A model generated the notes under the pieces. That model saw only the letters and a program-made list of their open reading frames with translations. It had not been told where the DNA came from and ran no database searches. Below, piece by piece: positions 1 to 11,814 of a stretch of 47,030 nucleotides of DNA; position 1 is the first letter of the stretch; every line of letters begins with the position of its first letter. This DNA comes from Brachionus koreanus (taxonomy: Eukaryota; Rotifera; Eurotatoria; Ploima; Brachionidae): positions 4,193 to 51,222 of the forward strand of contig PJRA01000244.1 in the NCBI GenBank assembly GCA_016987375.1, read 5' to 3'. The position numbers and the translations under genes are program-made.

Positions 1-1204
1 ATATATCGAGAAAATAAACTTGTGATCTTGTGTTCAATAAGATTCGATCTTCCCCTATATCCAATTGTAATGAATTAGCTGAAATCTTTTCAAATTAAAA
101 AAAAAACTATTACATTAAAAAATAAAAAATTTAAAAAATATTATCTATTTACAATATTTGGTAGTTCAATTTCGGCTACTAAGAATTCAACCAAATCACC
201 TTCTTGAGGCTCACGAAAAATTTTATACTTTGGAGTTTCTGATCTATAATAAAAAAATTTTCTTATTTTTTTTTTATATCAAAATAAATTGAAATTACTT
301 TGTATCATTTTGTGCCTTAGGTTTTGAATCATTTTTATTAATCTCATTATTATTGTTAACTTCGGCTATTAAAGGCTTTGATTTTAGACGAATATATTGC
401 TCCTTTATTTGACCCAAAAATTTTTTATTCTTAAGCAATTTACAATCTAAATTTGAGAAGAATTAAAAAACTATACAAATTAAAATCAAAATACTTTACT
501 TTTATCTATTTTTATTGAATATTTTTCTTCTAGACCTTCGATAACAATTGACATTAAAAATCCCATAAATGTTGGATATTTTTGAATTTTTTGTAAAAAT
601 TCCGGATTAATGCAAATGTCAAATGCAGTGCATCCAGCGCCAGCTTGATAAAAAAATTAACTCAAAGATTAAACAAATACTTTGTATCTTAATAAACTAA
701 CTAACCGTTGTCTAATTCGGCATGCGCTTCTCCTAAACTCATCGGTACTCTAAATTGAAATGCAGCATTTTGCTGGTCTTCTTGTTCTATTATTTTCAAC
801 AATTCCTGTTCAGTTATATCTTTGGGAGCATTTATCTAATAATTTAGAAAAAATAATTATGTTCTATTATTTTATTAGATTAAGTTTACTTCAGCTGATT
901 GACAAATGTTTAAAAAAATTTTTTGGTTAGTGCGAAAATTTTTTGTCTTAAAACAAATGCCCGGTTCGGGTATAAACGATTTAAAATTTTTTGATTCCTT
1001 AGATTCTGACAAGTTCTCCTGACCAGAATAGAGCTTTAAAAGTTTCTTAAATTAAATGAATAAAAAAATTTATATGACAAATAAAACCTTGGCCAGCATG
1101 CTCAGTTCTTCAGGACTAATATTTTCCAAAGGATCAATCGATTCATCTTCATTTGACTTATTTTTATTATTGAATAAATTTTTTTTTAGTAGCTCATCGT
1201 TCAT
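1..1204 (-). CDS. PIH1D1: PIH1D1-like protein (R2TP co-chaperone subunit), 3' end cut by window edge
   Basis: Seven exons on the minus strand: 1204-1088, 1045-890, 835-706, 643-500, 446-299, 243-153 and 85-<1. All six introns (42-67 bp) have GT/AG ends and the phases close. The ATG at 1204 has an in-frame stop just upstream. About 290 codons are visible, close to the whole length of human PIH1D1 (290 aa). The PIH domain is plain: a PGICFKTK..KIFLNIC segment, then RVPMSLGEAHAELDN, a GCTAFDICINPEF segment and EGLEEKYSI. The C-terminal CS-like part (EFLVAEIELPNI, then LQLDIGEDRILL) follows. The family is known to bridge HSP90 clients to RUVBL1/2 in R2TP and to help dynein arm and snoRNP assembly. 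PIH1D1 fits better than PIH1D2 or Kintoun because of length and the conserved MSLGE.HAELD run. The last few residues and stop lie outside the window. Confidence 0.88.
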
Positions 1205-1263
1205 TTTTGAATTTCAAAATATGTTGTTGTTTTTTTAAGATAGAAATAAATGAAAAATACGAA

Positions 1264-1271
1264 TCACGTGA
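1264..1271. promoter_or_regulatory. E-box TCACGTGA in the PIH1D1 upstream region
   Basis: The 8-bp palindrome TCACGTGA sits 60 bp upstream of the PIH1D1 start codon. On the minus strand it reads GGTCACGTGATT, close to bHLH-ZIP (USF/TFE/Myc) sites. One copy, so chance cannot be excluded. Confidence 0.35.
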
Positions 1272-1306
1272 CCTTGAATTGAAGGCGAACTAAATTGGTC
1301 TTTAGT

Positions 1307-1320
1307 GTTGCCATGACAAC
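1307..1320. promoter_or_regulatory. RFX X-box-like palindrome upstream of the PIH1D1 gene
   Basis: GTTGCCATGACAAC matches the inverted-repeat X-box GTTGCCATGGCAAC at 13 of 14 positions. It lies 103 bp upstream of the PIH1D1 ATG, the distance typical of X-boxes in cilia genes of worms and flies. RFX factors drive cilium assembly genes, and PIH proteins act in dynein pre-assembly. The site is seen; binding is inferred. Confidence 0.6.
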
Positions 1321-1339
1321 TTAACTTAACTTAACTTAA
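1318..1339 (+). repeat. Short tandem repeat (AACTT)4
   Basis: Four units of a TTAAC-type pentamer run directly out of the X-box-like palindrome. The unit is not a known telomeric repeat. It is probably a simple microsatellite. Confidence 0.7.
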
Positions 1340-4300
1340 AGCCTTTGCATTTGTCTTGTAATCTTTGATTGCGCAAAGAATAAAAAAATAATAAAATAAG
1401 GGAGGATAAGTAAAGTAATTAGTAATTAAAAAGCCGTGCTATTATTTCATGTAATTATATGATCATGAAAGCACTTATTTTATCCTTTATATCGAAACCA
1501 TCAATTAAATATCAGGGTCCATATTTAATTAAACAAAGAGTTAAATATGGTGAATTTAATGATGTTAACATGCAAACAAACAAAATTGTTAAGTATCTTG
1601 GTTGAAAAATAAAAAAAGAAAATGAAAAAAAAAAAGAGAAAAGCAAAATAGCAAATGAAGCGTGTTGAGTTAGCTTGATTATTTGATAATATCATAGTAT
1701 CAACTGAAATTTATCTTATTTTAATGATTGACTTTCGAATAAAAGATCAATTCTAAGTAGGTACACGATTGAAATCGATAAATGCCATTGATTTACTTCA
1801 CTTATAACAAAACCAACAAACCACCACGGTTTGATCTTGATTGTTTTTATTTCGCCAACTGTTTGCCAATTTATGTTGTTTTTCTTCTCTTTTTTTTTCT
1901 TTATTTCACTAAAAAATTTTTTTTTGTTTTTAGCTGAGCTCTACTCAAACATTTAATGTAAATTTCCAATTAATAATTAAACACATATATAAATAAATAT
2001 AAATATATATATTTTTTTAATAATTAATTTTATTTGTAGCAAAAAAAGTTGCAAATTTCAAAAAGAAAAAAAATGTTATCAGAAGCGGCGGCACACAACA
2101 GACACTAAAAGAGAAAAGTCGGAATTGAGTGAGTGAAATATGATTAATTTTTAATCTGTATCAGATCACTTACTCAAGGATTAATATTTCAAACAGATTT
2201 TATTTTTTTTTTTTTTATTATTTTTTTTTTTGTTTGATTTAATTAAATTCAAATTTAATTAAAACAAGAGAGAGAGAGAGAGAAATAAAGAGAAAAAAAA
2301 TGATTGCTCGACGACATATTCATATCTAGTCTGTCGGTCGAACAATTTGAGCTTGTTGTTGTTTGCTAAGAATTAAGAAACTTCCGTTTGAATGTGTTTG
2401 TTTAAGTGACAAGTTCGATCAATAGAGATTAGCTCGGACAAATAATCGATGAATGTTTGCCTTAGGTGAAATAGATAAAATTAAGTTTTTTTTTTTCTAT
2501 TTTGTTTTGTTTATTGGCACACAAGTTGATTTTCAATTTAGCTTATTAGATTAAGCTAGAAGCAATCAAATGACAAAATTATTCTCATCTTCTTTTTTTT
2601 TCTTGTTCTAAAATTGGATTAAATATGACTGAAACAAAAAGAGTAATAAAAGAGAGAGAGAAAGAAAGAAAGAAATTGATTAAGCGAGCAATGCAGGTGG
2701 AAGTTAGTTAAGTTAATTTGAAAAAAATAAAATAAATTTAGATTGATTTGATACGATTTGCTGATTTCATAAATCAAAGTTTTAGCAAAGTGCATTTTTC
2801 ATTTTTTTTCTTTTTTTTCTAATGAAGTTTCGGTTCAGTAGGCTTGCACGTGTTGGTCCAAGCGCGCAAATCTAATACAGATTTGTTTATATATAAATTC
2901 GTTGAATAGCTCCGAGTGAGTGAGTGAATTTCAGCTCGCGGTTATAATAATAACGAAATTATGTGTTGAGTGAACAGATAAGATAAGAGTTTAATGTAGA
3001 TAGGAAAAATGAGTTTAATTCCGTATTTGATTTGACAGCTCTAATTGGTTTTTAATATCACTTTGGATAGCTAGCTAGAGAAGATTAGATAATTTGAAGT
3101 CGAGGACAAGCCAGTCAACTTTTAATTGGCTAAATAAGTTTAAGTTTGAAGTTTGTGAGAGTGAGCTAGGACTTATTCGCCGAATTTAAATGGGAGGGAT
3201 TAAGAAAGCAAACAATAAAGGTTAAACTCAGCAAACTCTTTTTTTTTTAAATATAGTTTTTATTGATCTATTGATCTCTTGCTTGATTTTTATTTATTTT
3301 TTATATAGTTTATTTTTTGTTTTAGTTGATAAAAACTGATAAAAAATTCGTTTTTCTTTTTTTACAACTTAGCTTACTTGTTTGGACAAGCTTATTTTTT
3401 CAAGATAAAAAATATAAAGGAAACAAACTTTTATCTAATTCAAAAAAAAAGCTAATAATTTTTTTGCACATTTTAGTTTATTATTTTTTTATAACAAAAT
3501 ATTTACTAGCTAAATAAAAATAGGAAAAATTATTCCTGTTTGTAAATAAAAATAGAATTTTAAAATAAAAAAAAATCTTAGTTTCTATTTTTTTTTAATT
3601 TTTGTAGATTTGAATCTGAATTTGAATTTTTTTTCTATTCAGAACATTTACATTAGATTAGACAAGTGCAAAATTTTTTTTATATATTTTTTTCTTTTTC
3701 AAGATACAAATAATTTTTTTTCATTTTACTTTATTTGCAAAGAGACAAAATTCTAATTTAGAACTTAAAATAAAAATGTTTGGCTGTATTTATTAATATG
3801 AAATTTTATTTTAAAATTACGCTTAAATTGCAACAATTTTTTTAGACTATTTTTGAAATGGGGACTGAAAAGAAGGCACAAAGCTGTTCTGAATAGTCAT
3901 ATTAGTGAATCTCTCAACTCTCAAATTTATTTTACTAAAATAAAAAAATGTATGATTGCGATTATTTTAAAAATTGTCGATGCATGAAATCAACAGTCAA
4001 AAGAAACTAAAATAAGATAAGCTAATCTAAACTCAAGCCAATATTCAATTTATTATTAATGCTAGAACTAAATTTAATAATAATAAATTAATAGAAAATA
4101 CAGTCTAGGTTGTTGTTTTTCTTTTTTTTTTTAGCTTCTAACTAATTAAGATAATATTTTATCTATCTTGAGGAAATCAATACGGTTATCAACTATCATA
4201 TTAAGTGTTGTTTAGTTTATTTTAAAAATTAGTTTTAATTAATAATTTTATAACGAGTTTTTAATTGTACTTTTTAAATTGATTTGATTTTGGCAAAATA

Positions 4301-5835
4301 AAATTTTCAGTTGATAGCCTCTATGTTAAAATTGAAGGACTAAAAATTAGTTAGCAATTTTTTTCGATAAAAATTAAATATTATTTAAAAAAAGAGAACA
4401 TTTAAATATTGATAATTTTGGATAATTTAAATAAAAATTTATTATTATATACATTATTATTTGATGCATATAAATATCAGGTTCAATCTTTTTTTAAGAA
4501 ATCATTCATATTCTACATATTTTTAAATAAGCTATATTAGACTTAAACAAGTTCACTATTGTTAGCCAAAAAGATAGTAATAATGGTTCTCATTTAATAT
4601 TTAAATATGTTTGTTTTGTTTGATTTCTTTAATAATTATTTTTGTAGATCAAAAGTGTTTTATATGTGCCGAACTCAGTCAGAACTAAACATAAAGCATT
4701 CTATGAAGAGTTCGTTTATTAACATGACTTGATTTAAGAAAACAGGTGTTTGTTAATTTTCAGCCCATTTGTAAAGATTTATATAATCTTTCATCTAATC
4801 ATTTAATGCATTGCTAAAAGTGCTAAGTAAAATTTAATTAGAATTTTTAAAAGTTTTTTTTTTAAAAAAGTAGTCGATGATGATCAATTTGAAGTTGAAG
4901 TGTTTTCTTTTTCACTATACATTTTCACACACTGATTATATTTCTATAATTTTATATTGAATAGCCTGGAGAGTTGAACTTTTTATTTTTTTTAATTGAT
5001 TCTTGTGACACATTAAAAGAGATTTAGCAAAGTTTTTTCCTCAAATTAAAGTACTTAGTTTCCTTAGATTTCAATTTGCATAGTTACACAATTACAGAGA
5101 TAAATGCAATACATTTTGGGTGAAATAAAAATTAAATTCTTTTTATTCAAATAGTCTTAACTATTAAAAATTTATTTTGTTAATAAATATAAAAAAAACT
5201 AGAGATATTCAGACAAAAGGGCACAGTTATAAATGATTTCAAATTCACAATAATTTTTATTGTTGAATATGAACTATGAAGAGCATATTTAAAACTTTGA
5301 GTTAGAAAATTATCACAAATCTAATTTTGAAAAAAGTTCTAAATTTTACTTGTTAGTTTAAATAAATGTGCTAATAACGTATAATTATGTAAAAATGTTG
5401 AATTCCGTAATAATGTTTTGGAACGGATAGAAGAATAAGTTAAATAAAATGAATATTCTTCACCATCATAAAAATAAAGTCAAATTTTGATGATGTCCTT
5501 GAGACACTTATTTGACAATAAACATATGTCAAACATTCAATATTTTAATTAAAAAATTTCTTAAATTTTTTTCTTTAAATTTAGAACATTCTTAAATTTT
5601 TACTTAATATTTTTTTTCTTCTGACCATGGAACTAGAATTTCAATAAATAGACAAAAAATAATAATTTTAGTGAGATAGAACAATTTGCAGAGGTCATTT
5701 AAGTCTCTTTTAGTGTAGAGTTGAATAGTTTTTATATTAAAATGAACGTGAATAAATTTGAAAATGTAATCAAATGTAAATGGTAATTATTAGAAATATA
5801 CAAGTTTTGGTTAGAAAAAAAATAAATTGCTGTTT

Positions 5836-5869
<34 letters not shown>

Positions 5870-6689
5870 TTTTTTTGATGAAATAAAATAGCGTTAAATT
5901 GTCTCTTTATCTCTAATTCAAAGTTAAAACTTTAATTAAAATCTGTTTTTTTTTTCATGTTATAAACAATTATCATTATTATAAAAGATAAATTTATGAA
6001 TTATTTAATTGGAATGATGATATGATGATATATGTCGGATAGCTTGAAAGTAGCTTGATGTTTGTGTGTGTGTGTGTGTGTGAAGCGATCTAAGTCCAGA
6101 GATTGAATCAGACAATTCTAAAGTGAGCATTAGATAAAAAAATGAAAGAAAAAAAAAAGAATAAATAAATAAAAGAATCTTTGTGTTGTGTTCGACCGGC
6201 CGACCTCACACTTAAACACACACACACACAAACGCATACATTCATAGTATGGATGAACTCTTACACTTTGAACGAATAAAAAGATAAAATAATAAAAATA
6301 GCCCCAGTCCATATATACGAATTGATGCTTTATATTTTTTTAACTTAAATAATTTTCTCACGCTCTGTTTGACTCTCACGATATTAAGACAAGTCATAAT
6401 ACAATTTTCTAATTATTCAATAGCAAGACCATTTTATTATTAACAAAAATAAAAAAAAAAAGTTCATTCATATTCTTTTTTTTTATTTGTTATGCTGAAC
6501 TATTTTTCTATTTTTTAAAATAGAATAATAAAAACAAATTAAAGTTTTTAGACAATGATATTGGTTAAATGATAAGGAATATCAAAACGACCATTAATTG
6601 AACCAACAATTAGTAGTACAGTGTACTGAAGGAACACAACAAAAAAAAATAAAAACAAAAGAAAATAAAGAGTAAAATATTTTGAAATC
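1340..6689. other. 5.3-kb gene-free region upstream of the TCF/LEF gene
   Basis: Very AT-rich, with many poly-A/T runs and no convincing reading frame, splice structure or transposon protein on either strand. It contains GA tracts (2267-2282, 2651-2672), a long GT tract (5839-5868), a second GT tract (6063-6082) and an opposite-strand CA tract (6216-6230). It is the largest gene-free stretch before a developmental regulator, so enhancers and a non-coding first exon of the TCF gene may lie here, but no element can be named. Confidence 0.6.
5839..5868. repeat. (GT)15 microsatellite
   Basis: Uninterrupted GT dinucleotide tract about 820 bp upstream of the TCF/LEF start codon. Shorter GT and CA tracts follow at 6063-6082 and 6216-6230. 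Confidence 0.9.
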
Positions 6690-8834
6690 ATGCCTCATCT
6701 ACTAAACGAAAATTGTGACAAATCAATAGAAGAAAAGAGTGAAGATGACCCGTTGAACATGAATCCATTGTCGTCTTCTTCGTCATCATCACCACCACCA
6801 GCAGCAGCAGCAGCAGCAGTACAACTGCCACAATCTACACTTACAGGACAATCGAATCAGCCATCAGCCATTTCAACACATACATTAAGTGAAGAGCAAA
6901 AAACAAATACAGTTGACGACGCGGAACAAAGTGTCGAAACCGATTCTTCATCACCACACAAAACACTAACACCAACATCAAATCAAGAAAGTAGTAATGA
7001 TAATAACAACACAAACAATCTAGAGGCGAACACATCGTCACATTCGAGCACCGCAGACGATTGTGACGAAATTAAAGTGTACAATGAAGAAGGCGCCGAA
7101 GAAGACGAACAACGCACATCGGACAATTTGACCGAAGAAAAAAGTGAACTAATCGACTCCAAATCGTCCAGTACACTTTCATCACATCCATTCTCGGTCA
7201 ATAATCTAATGCTTTTCAATTCGAATCAATCGGCAACGGACGCGACCGCTCCGGGTTCGGCATCCGCATCGCTAAATCCATTTTTACTCGGCTACAGATC
7301 GCCACTATACAATCCACTTTATTCGCCCGAATTAGCCAATCACTTTGCTTCTTGGTGGCCGGCAGCGGCAGCCGCCAGCGCTCTATACAACCCGGCCAAC
7401 AATCCATTTTCTGCGTTTGCCTATCAACAGCAGCAATTTGCCGCCGCGGCTGCTCTATCTCGCTTCAATCCAGGCCTATTTCTCAATTCGGCAGCCGCAG
7501 CCGCTGCAGCAGCGGCCGCCGCTGTCAAAAACGAACCGGGCTCGTCAAATCCGCACAGTATGCCCTCTTCTTCCTCTTCATCATCGTCGCCATTCTCCGT
7601 CTCGTCGACCACATCAAATTCATCGCACAAAATCAACCAGCCGTTACAAAACAGTAAACAATTCAATCACATTAATAAGTTAAAACAAGAATTTTCTAAT
7701 TCATCACGTAATCAACAGCAACATCAACAGCAGCAGCAGCAGCATCAGCAGCATCATCACCATAGCAATCATTTAATGGCCCAGCAACAAATGTCTCATT
7801 CGGCACAACCACAATCACATCCACCGCCACCGCCACCAAATATTCAATTGCCAACCAAATCGAAAAAACCTCACATTAAAAAACCGCTGAATGCTTTCAT
7901 GCTGTTTATGAAAGAACAACGAGCCAAAGTAGTCAACGAGTGTACGCTAAGAGAATCGGCAGCTATTAATCAAATATTGGGTCGTAAATGGCACGAATTG
8001 GACCGTGCCGAACAAGCTAAGTATTATGAAATGGCCAGACAAGAAAGACTAAAGCATATGCAGTTGTATCCAGGCTGGTCGGCTAGGGACAATTACGGCC
8101 TGAAAAAGAAGCGAAGACGCAAACGAGAAAAAGTAATTGGCGAAAATGGTGAATTGCCGCGCAAATGTCGTGCCAGGTATGGTCTACAGCAAATAAATCT
8201 ATGGTGTAAGCCATGCAGACGAAAGAAAAAGTGTATACGCTTTGCCAATAATGAAAATGCGGACACTAGTGCTAATGGTATGAGTGGAGTTAGTCCAATG
8301 ATTATGGGTCCCAATGGTCAAATGTATCCGAATCCGATGTATAATCCGATGATGAATGGAGATTCGGGAGCGGGTAGTTTGAATGGGGCGAACAGTGAGG
8401 ACGACTATGAAGATGACTATGACGATATGGGCGATGAATTGTTGCCCGGTGGTCAAGAGGACGAGACAGACGACGAGACCGACTCGGAAGATGACGAAAA
8501 TGAACTAGACGACAGCAAGGACATGAGTGCTGGCGTATCGCCGTTCGGTGCAGCTGTCGCCTCGTTCAATTCGGCCATGTATCATCCGAACAAAAAGCCT
8601 AATCTAAACATTGACAACAACGCTAGTCTAGCTCCTTTGTCTCAGATACAACATCAATTTCATCAACAATTTCAGCAATCAATGGATTCAAAAAACGATT
8701 TAATGCAACAAATACAGCAAATGCAACATCAATTTCAAAATGGTGGACACGCTCTCAATGCTCTTAATTATTCCCATATGTTTAATGGAACGGCAGCAAA
8801 CGAGACTGCTTTGCATACAGCAGCTCAAAATTAG
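6690..8834 (+). CDS. TCF/LEF (pangolin): TCF/LEF transcription factor with HMG box and C-clamp (Wnt effector)
   Basis: Single open exon of 714 codons. The HMG box (about residues 394-466) has the signature [36 protein letters not shown] and [12 protein letters not shown], followed by the basic tail [11 protein letters not shown] complete C-clamp follows (about 492-518) with four cysteines in the pattern [21 protein letters not shown], which in TCFs reads the helper site. A beta-catenin-binding-like segment occurs at about 124-163 ([10 protein letters not shown], then [10 protein letters not shown]), not at the extreme N-terminus as in most TCFs. Around these lie poly-Ser, poly-Ala, Gln/His-rich and Pro tracts and a strongly acidic stretch (570-610). 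Two psiKxE sumoylation-type motifs are visible (VKNE near 280, LKQE near 332). The protein should act in the nucleus, repressing with Groucho and activating with beta-catenin. The absence of introns is unusual for the family. Confidence 0.96.
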   Translation: MPHLLNENCDKSIEEKSEDDPLNMNPLSSSSSSSPPPAAAAAAVQLPQSTLTGQSNQPSAISTHTLSEEQKTNTVDDAEQSVETDSSSPHKTLTPTSNQESSNDNNNTNNLEANTSSHSSTADDCDEIKVYNEEGAEEDEQRTSDNLTEEKSELIDSKSSSTLSSHPFSVNNLMLFNSNQSATDATAPGSASASLNPFLLGYRSPLYNPLYSPELANHFASWWPAAAAASALYNPANNPFSAFAYQQQQFAAAAALSRFNPGLFLNSAAAAAAAAAAAVKNEPGSSNPHSMPSSSSSSSSPFSVSSTTSNSSHKINQPLQNSKQFNHINKLKQEFSNSSRNQQQHQQQQQQHQQHHHHSNHLMAQQQMSHSAQPQSHPPPPPPNIQLPTKSKKPHIKKPLNAFMLFMKEQRAKVVNECTLRESAAINQILGRKWHELDRAEQAKYYEMARQERLKHMQLYPGWSARDNYGLKKKRRRKREKVIGENGELPRKCRARYGLQQINLWCKPCRRKKKCIRFANNENADTSANGMSGVSPMIMGPNGQMYPNPMYNPMMNGDSGAGSLNGANSEDDYEDDYDDMGDELLPGGQEDETDDETDSEDDENELDDSKDMSAGVSPFGAAVASFNSAMYHPNKKPNLNIDNNASLAPLSQIQHQFHQQFQQSMDSKNDLMQQIQQMQHQFQNGGHALNALNYSHMFNGTAANETALHTAAQN

Positions 8835-9782
8835 AAAATCATTTGTAAAATTAATTTCTATATTATTAAAATAACTAAACAAAAAAGAATTAGAGCATTT
8901 TGTATATTTTTTCTAGTCAAATAAGGCATTGATTTTGTATGAATGAATGGATCCGTTGCTAATTTATGAAATTTTTGGTGATTGTAAATTTTTCTAATCT
9001 GTTTTACTGTTTTTTCATTTTTTTCAATTTTTCAATTTTTTTTGTTTTGTTTCGTGTTTCGTTCTACGGATAATTATTATTAATATATTAGTAAAAAAGA
9101 TTATATTAAAATTTAGCTACAATAAAAAATAATAGACAATTAAATTGATTGATATAAATCAAGGTCTCATTTTTCTTCTTCTTTTTTTTTTTATTTCTTT
9201 CTTTTTTTTTCAAAATAAATTTTTAAATTTTTTATCAAAATTCTAAATTCTTATCTTTATTTTTTTCTTTTTGATCTTTTCTTTTTTTTGTTCAGCAATT
9301 CAATCAATACTGTTTAATACTTTGAATAAAATTGATATGTTTAATTATGTTTAATTTTTAGTTTAAAATTTATTGGATTAAGTTATTAAAAAGAAAACTG
9401 CTTCAATCAATCAAATTGACTAAGTCTGACGGTCATAGTTGTTAAAGTTGTTGTATTAATGTTTATATTCGTTTTTATCTATGTGTGTGTGTTTTTACTG
9501 GGTGTGAATATCAAAATTGTAAAAATTTAGCAAAAAAAAATCAAAGAAAAAAAATTTTTTTGACATCATAAATTTTTATTTTTTTAAAAATTAACTTTCT
9601 ATTTAAATTTTAATAATAATAATAACAATAATCATTTAATTTTTCTTTTTTTGATCAAACAATTTCAAACGATTAATAAAAATTCACAAACTAAGATATT
9701 CAAAAAATATTGTTCATTGTTTTCAATAAAAAAAAAAAATTTTAGAATTTTAGCTATTACTTTTAATTGTAAAAATCCATGG
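8835..9782 (+). other. 3' UTR of the TCF/LEF gene and gene-free spacer
   Basis: AT-rich DNA after the TCF stop codon. A candidate AATAAA polyadenylation signal is at 9121-9126, about 290 bp after the stop. Nothing else is recognisable. Confidence 0.5.
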
Positions 9783-10330
9783 TGAGACCTTACTTTGACT
9801 AACCATTGCAGTTATGGAATCATGTGTGCCAAAAAATGAGAATGTATTAGAGAAGATGAAGGAACAGGCAATAAAGATCCTGTTTCGTTAACAAGTATCC
9901 CATTTGATATAAGTAAAACAAGTCTGGCTAGAATGGAGCCTACAAAGTTGAGTGAAAGAAGGATGAAAGGCGATTAGGAATTAGATTAGGAAAAGGGGAC
10001 CTGGTTAGAAATCTGGTAAAAAGATTAGTAATTAAATAACACTGAGCGCTATTTCAGAATCTAGAGAGAGATAGTTTCTCTGCTAAAATTAGAAGCGATT
10101 TTGGAACCTAACATGCTTTTTTCTCAAATAGAATAGTTCCGCACTCAAGTAAATTGCCTGAATATGTGGTAAAATCTTAGTCAACTGCTATCTTCCAGGC
10201 TGTTTTGGATATATTCAATGAAATAAGGTGCTAAAATTCCAAACTGCCCTATGGCGGTAATTGACTCATACACTCAAAATGTAATGCGTCAAACCAAGTA
10301 CTAGTGCTTTTGCAACTTGGTTTGATTTTC
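9783..10330 (+). mobile_element. Decayed 3' end of a non-LTR retrotransposon (RT C-terminus)
   Basis: Translation in shifting frames gives the late part of a LINE reverse transcriptase: VRPYFD near 9783, KMKEQAIKILFR near 9850, SLARMEPTKLSERRMKGD near 9920-9975, FSNRIV near 10120, then KLPEYVVKS and FQAVLDIFNEIR near 10160-10225. Stops and frameshifts interrupt it throughout. The order of blocks (RP.FDY, interactions with L..RR.RGD, then NSLP-like and SF...LD) is characteristic of the C-terminal part of CR1/jockey-type elements. The upstream catalytic part is missing, as expected for a 5'-truncated copy. An inverted repeat closes the fragment. Confidence 0.8.
10289..10325 (+). repeat. Perfect 11-bp inverted repeat (hairpin) at the LINE 3' end
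   Basis: TCAAACCAAGT at 10289-10299 is exactly complementary to ACTTGGTTTGA at 10315-10325, with a 15-nt loop. It follows the last RT-like residues, where LINEs carry a 3' structure bound by their own RT. Confidence 0.7.
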
Positions 10331-11814
10331 AATTTAATCACTAAAAATGATTTTTCTTTTCATATTTTTAAGTTAAACCAAAATAAAAAAATTGGGAAAG
10401 CAAATGTTAAATATTTTTGTTCAGTCATTTAAAAGACAAAAATTTACAAAAATGATGTAGTAAAATAATAATTTAAAAATATAAATAGAAATTTTTTATT
10501 AATAAAAACAAAAATAAATAAAAGTAATTTCTATGTATTTTTTGGTCACAATAACTAGTAATTAATAATAATTGTGCTGTTAAATTTCTTCTAAAATTAT
10601 ATGCAGTTTATTAAAAAACTTGAATAAAATTTAAAATCGATTAGAATAGTATTTTGTTTTAACAAAAAGTATATTTTTTTAATTTTTAAAAATTAAATTT
10701 GATGCTTAAAATTAATTAATTAATTTATAAGAAATCAATTTTTGTCACATTTTATTTTGGTTAATTAATTTGATAAAATTAGACATTATTTATATTAAAA
10801 AATTACTATGCATATTGTAGAATGTAAACAAAAATTAAGAAATAAAGTTGGCTTCAAAAAAAAATTTCCGAATTTTCGTCAAAACCTAACATTTACTAGA
10901 TTCTCAAATAGAATAACTATTTTTGAAAGCACTTTCTCAAGTAAAATCTGAATGCTATTTTGGCATATTGATAATTTATTATTTGTTTTAAATGCAGACA
11001 AATGCTTTCAAATGAAGCATAACATGTTAAACCATATGCAACTATTTTGCATAATTCTGCAGTCAGAAATCGTTTGCAGAAATATGCAGACCTAAACAAA
11101 TAAGCTTAACACTAGCTTATGCTTCTGCATTAAGTTTTTTACTCAAATTTATTTTGAAACCTTTTTTCAGTGATAACTCTTTAGCATGATCATTTTAATT
11201 CGATCATAAACTTCAATTTGCCAGCTATTTTCTCATTTTTGAATATTTTTTCCCTTTTTTCTAATTTATACCCAATCTTTTTTGCAAAATTTAAATTGAA
11301 CAGATATTATATATTTTTGTAATGAATATAAATAGAAAATAAAATTAAAAAAAAATTATGTAACTTGGAGATGAGTGACAATTATATAATACTTGAAAAA
11401 AAAAGTGAAATTTAATATATTTATATTAAGAAAGTTAAAAATAAAAGCTGACTAAGATAAATAAAAATAAAAGTTGAATACTAAAACAATAAATGAATAA
11501 ATGAAATGTTAAAATATATTTTATCTTAAGACAACTAGAATAAGCCTACCATTAAATTCGATACACTTAATAATATGATAGCTCTAAATCATATGTCTGT
11601 ATCGATTTCAATAATCCTGGAGCATTACGAAAATAAATAAGTTCAAATCAATCGTTTTTTATTTTATCGATTCATTTTTCTTATTTCAACACTTATATCT
11701 TAAAGCACGTGTCCTTTTCATTTCTAACTGCCTCGTAGCTCTTTAGTATTTGATTACAAATGCTTGGACTCAAATTAACTATCAATGTGTTATCCTATTG
11801 CAGCTGATTACTTC
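10331..11814. other. Gene-free AT-rich spacer
   Basis: No coding-like frame, RNA gene or ordered repeat seen. A loose cluster of ATGCAGA/TTTGCA words occurs at 10990-11090, without a clear unit. Confidence 0.5.

Noticed and set aside
1318..1339. Telomere-like repeat
   Set aside because: The AACTT unit does not match TTAGGG-type or other known telomere repeats and is only four units long.
2700..6600. Autoregulatory TCF binding sites (ATCAAAG-type) upstream of the TCF gene
   Set aside because: Several matches exist, but in DNA this AT-rich such 7-mers are expected often by chance and no clustering was evident.
7345..7683. Overlapping frames on both strands within the TCF gene
   Set aside because: They arise from repeat-rich, GC-richer TCF coding sequence (poly-Ala, poly-Ser) read in other frames.
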